Below, piece after piece: positions 60,841 to 64,000 of a stretch of DNA of 64,000 nucleotides (position 1 is the first letter of the stretch; every line of letters starts with the position of its first letter). The notes beneath the pieces are model-generated. The model ran no database searches. It was not told the origin of the DNA and saw nothing but the letters and a program-made list of their open reading frames with translations. The position numbers and the translations under genes were made by a program. The stretch comes from Ursus arctos (Eukaryota > Chordata > Mammalia > Carnivora > Ursidae). The DNA lies in contig NW_026622985.1 in assembly GCF_023065955.2 (NCBI RefSeq), positions 203,501 through 267,500 of the forward strand, given 5' to 3'.

Positions 60841-61194
60841 TGCGCCTCAGGAAAACTGTTTCTGTTGGAAGCTGGCTGTTTGCCAAACGGGTCTCAGGGC
60901 CGTGGGCCTCGGCTGTCCCTCCGGCACCCCAAAGCACAGGGACGAGGTGAGGGGCTTAGACCATGCCTGGGCAATGTTGTCTCTTACACCTGGGTGTGTG
61001 GCATTTTGTCTACCTGGCTACCCCTTCTTGGGATAGGTTTTCCACAGCAAGAGCATATTGCTCGTCGTAAGCTGTTTTTGCCCCAGGGGGTCTCCGGGCT
61101 GGGTTCGTTCGGGTTGAACTCCTGCTAGCAAAACCACCGGGATGAGGGAAGTGCTCAGACGGTGCCTGGGGCCTGTGGTCTCTTACCCGACCCG
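60841..61194. repeat. Bridge with two diverged ~197-bp repeat copies
   Basis: 'CTGTTTGCCAAACGGGTCTC' (60,878) pairs with 'CTGTTTTTGCCCCAGGGGGTCTC' (61,068), and 'GGGACGAGGTGAGGGGCTTAGACCATGCCTGGG' starting at 60,940 pairs with the similar block at 61,139. The spacing is about 195-199 bp. The sequence is unlike the 312-bp satellite and unlike telomeric DNA. No gene is recognised. Confidence 0.7.
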
Positions 61195-64000
61195 TACCCT
61201 AACTGGAACCGAAACCCTATACCCTGACCCAGACCCTGACCATGATCCTGATCATTACCCTGACCCTAACCCGAACCCTAACCCTAACCCTAATCCCTAA
61301 CCCTACCATAACACTCAGCCTAACCCGTATCCAAATTCTAACCCTAACCCTAACCCTAACCCTAACGAGAACCCTAACCCTAACCCTAACCCTAACCCTA
61401 ACCCTAACTCTTACATCAATTTGAACCTGAAACCTAACCTTAAACCAAACCCTAACCCTAACCCTAACCCTCAGCTTAACCCGAATCCAAATTGTAACCC
61501 TAACCCTAACCCGAACCCTAACCCTAACCCTAACCCTAACACTAACCCTAACCCGAACCCTAACCCTAACCCGAACCCTAACCCTAACACTAACCCTAAT
61601 CCTCAGCCTAACTCGAAACCGAACCCGAACCCTAACCCTAACCCGAACCCTAACCCTAACCCTAACCCTAACCCTAACCCTAACCCGAACCCTAACCCTA
61701 ACCCTAATCCCTAACCCTACCCTAACACTCAGCCTAACCCGTATCCAAATTCTAACCCTAACCCTAACCCTAACCCTAACCCTGACCATGATCCTGATCA
61801 TTACCCTGACCCTAACCCAAACCCTAACCCTAACCCTAATCCCTAACCCTACCATAACACTCAGCCTAACCCGTATCCAAATTCTAACCCTAACCCGAAC
61901 CCTAACCCTAACCCTACCCGAACCCTAACCCTAACCCTAACCCTAACCCTAACCCTAACTCTTACATCAATTTGAACCTGAAACCTAACCTTAAACCAAA
62001 CCCTAACCCTAACCCTAACCCTCAGCCTAACCCGAATCCAAATTGTAACCCTAACCCTAACCCGAACCCTAACCCTAACCCTAACCCTAACCTTAACACT
62101 AACCCTAACCCGAACCCTAACCCTAACCCGAACCCTAACCCTAACACTAACCCTAATCCTCAGCCTAACTCGAAACCGAACCCGAACCCTAACCCTAACC
62201 CGAACCCTAACCCTAACCCTAACCCTAACCCGAACCCTAACCCTAACCCTAATCCCTAACCCTACCCTAACACTCAGCCTAACCCGTATCCAAATTCTAA
62301 CCCTAACCCTAACCCTAACCCTAACCCGAACCCTAACACTAACCCTAACCCTAACCCTAACACTAACCCTAACCCGAACCCTAACCCTAACCCGAACCCT
62401 AAGCCTAACCCGAACCCTAACCCTAACACTAACCCTAATCCTCAGCCTAACCCTAAACCAAACCCTAACCCTAACCCTAACCCTAACCCAAATCTGAACC
62501 CTAACTCTAACCCTAACCCTATCCGAACCCTAACCCAAACCTAAGCCCTAACCCTAACCCTGACCCTAACAATAACACTAAACTTAACCCTAACCCTAAC
62601 CCTAACCCTAACCCTAAACCAAAGAGTAACCCCAACCCTAACCCTAACCCAAACCCGAACCCTAACCATAACCCTAACCCTAACCTTAACCTGAAACCGA
62701 ACCCTAACCCTAACCCAAACCCGAACCCTAACCCGATCCCTAACCCTACCCTAACCCTCAGCCTAACCCGAATCCAAATTCTAACCCTAACCCTAACCCT
62801 AACCCTAACCCTAACCCAAAACCTAACCCTAACCCTAACTCGAACCCTAACTGTAACCCTAACCCTAACCCGTACCCTAACCCAAATCCCTAAACCCTGA
62901 CCTTGACCCTAACCGTAACCGCGACACTGACCCTGACCCTAGCCCTAACCCGAACCCTGACCGGAACCTGAAACCTAACCCTGACGTGAACCTGAATCCG
63001 AACCCGAACCCCGAACCTGAACCCGAAACCAAAACCCTAACCCTAACCCTAACCCTAACCCTACCCTGACGTCAAGTTGAACCCGAAACCTAACCTTAAA
63101 CCAAACCCTAACCCTAACCCTAACCCTCAGCCTAACCCGAATCCAAATTATAACCCTAACCCTAACCTAATCCTCAGCCTAACTCGAAACCGAACCCTAA
63201 CCCTAACCCTACCCGAACCCTAACCCTAAACCAAACCCTAACCCTAACCCTAACCCTAACCCTAACCCTAACCCTAACACGAACCCTAACCCTAACCCTG
63301 ACCCTAAACTTATCACTAAACTTAACCCTAACCCGAATCTGAACCCTAACTCTAACCCTAACCCTATCCGAACCCTAACCCAAACCCAAACCCTAACACT
63401 AAGCTTAACCCGAACTCGAACCCTAACCCGAACCCTAACCCTAACCCAAACCCTAACCCTAACCCGAACCCTAACACGAACCCTAACCCTAACCCTAACC
63501 CTAACCCAAATCCTCAGCCTAAAGCAAACCCGAAACCTAACCCTAGCCCTAACCCGAACCCTAACCCGAACCCGAAACCTAACCCTAATGGTAACCCTAA
63601 CCCGAACCCTAACCCGAACCCGAACCCTAACCCGAACCCTAACTCTAACCGAACCCTAACCCTAACCCGAACCCTAACCCTAACCCTAACCCTAACCCTA
63701 ACGCTAACTGAACCCTGACCCTAACATGAACCCGAACCCGAAACCTAACCCTAACCCTAACCCTAACATAACACGAAAACTAAACCTAACACTAACCCTA
63801 ACCCTAACCCTAATCCTAACCCTAACCCGAAACCTAACTCTAACCCTAAACCGAACCCTGACCCTAACATGAACCCGAACCCGAAACCTAATCCTAACCC
63901 TAACCCTAACCCTAACCCTAACCCTAACCCGAAACCTAACTCTATCAGTAACCCTAACACGAACCCGAACCCTAACCCTAACCTGAACCCTAACCCTAAC
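61195..64000. repeat. Degenerate telomeric repeat block, (CCCTAA)n on the plus strand
   Basis: Hexamer-like CCCTAA units predominate through to the window edge, with frequent variants CCCGAA, CCCTGA, CCCAAA, CACTAA, CCTTAA and off-register CCCTACC. Uninterrupted perfect runs are only a few to about eight units. Longer patterns recur (about 550 bp, 845 bp and 143 bp), so the block grew by duplication as well as by any telomerase addition. The poly-(Asn-Pro) and poly-(Arg-Val) ORFs are translations of the repeat and are not genes. Confidence 0.97.
61241..62332. repeat. Two ~550-bp higher-order copies of degenerate telomeric DNA
   Basis: The irregular landmarks 'CATGATCCTGATCATTACCC' (61,241 and 61,787), 'TTACATCAATTTGAACCTGA' (61,411 and 61,962), 'AATCCCTAACCCTACCCTAA' (61,708 and 62,251) and 'CAGCCTAACTCGAAACCGAA' (61,603 and 62,161) recur in the same order at 543-558 bp spacing. 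Small hexamer-multiple length differences separate the copies. Confidence 0.88.

Noticed and set aside
61217..61855. 212-codon Arg-Val ORF and Asn-Pro ORFs in 61-64 kb
   Set aside because: These are direct translations of the degenerate CCCTAA/TTAGGG repeat.
61195..64000. A normal functional chromosome end
   Set aside because: The strand is opposite to that of a right-hand telomere, and the block is full of variants and duplications with only short perfect runs.

Overview
The window is mammalian nuclear DNA from a carnivoran, probably a caniform of the bear/mustelid/seal (arctoid) group. The evidence is tRNA-Lys-derived SINEC elements with the hallmark 5' end 'GGGGCACCTGGGTGGCTCAG' in both orientations, plus L1 copies with a carnivoran-type 3' UTR, two of them very similar to each other. 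Almost all ORFs longer than 60 codons are either retrotransposon remnants or chance ORFs in GC-rich satellite. I see no intact, ordinary host gene.

Layout. (1) 1-32.7 kb is AT-rich, gene-poor DNA filled with LINE-1, SINEC and probable LTR fragments. The main elements are a 5'-truncated young L1 at 13.4-15.1 kb (+) and a full-length L1 at 22.65-29.24 kb (-). The full-length copy has an 18-bp perfect target-site duplication, a chimeric 3' tail and its own nested SINEC. (2) 32.7-43.3 kb is a more GC-rich zone with relics of a RalGDS-like guanine-nucleotide exchange factor gene, all on the minus strand: two 5' exons at 33.2-33.85 kb, and an REM-domain exon plus a repetitive Pro/Glu/Ala linker exon at 40.8-42.3 kb. 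The pieces are not in transcript order and one contains a stop codon, so they are duplicated or rearranged pseudogene pieces. A 5' L1 fragment (36.6-38.4 kb) and a possible LTR (38.6-39.1 kb) lie between them. (3) 43.366-60.84 kb is a CpG-rich tandem satellite: 56 intervals of about 312 bp between 57 copies of a telomere-like box (CTAACCCTAACCCTAGG and variants). Units fall into about six monomer classes with a strongly preferred order. (4) 60.84-61.2 kb is a short bridge with two diverged copies of a roughly 197-bp repeat. (5) 61.2-64.0 kb is degenerate telomeric DNA with CCCTAA on the plus strand, containing variants (CCCGAA, CCCTGA, CCCAAA, CACTAA) and its own higher-order duplications.

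The most interesting signal is the linked subtelomere-like system at the right. A satellite carrying one telomere box per unit begins and ends exactly at such a box, and is followed by a degenerate telomeric block whose strand is opposite to that expected at a right-hand chromosome end. This suggests an internal or inverted telomeric block (fusion, inversion or misassembly) rather than a simple terminus.
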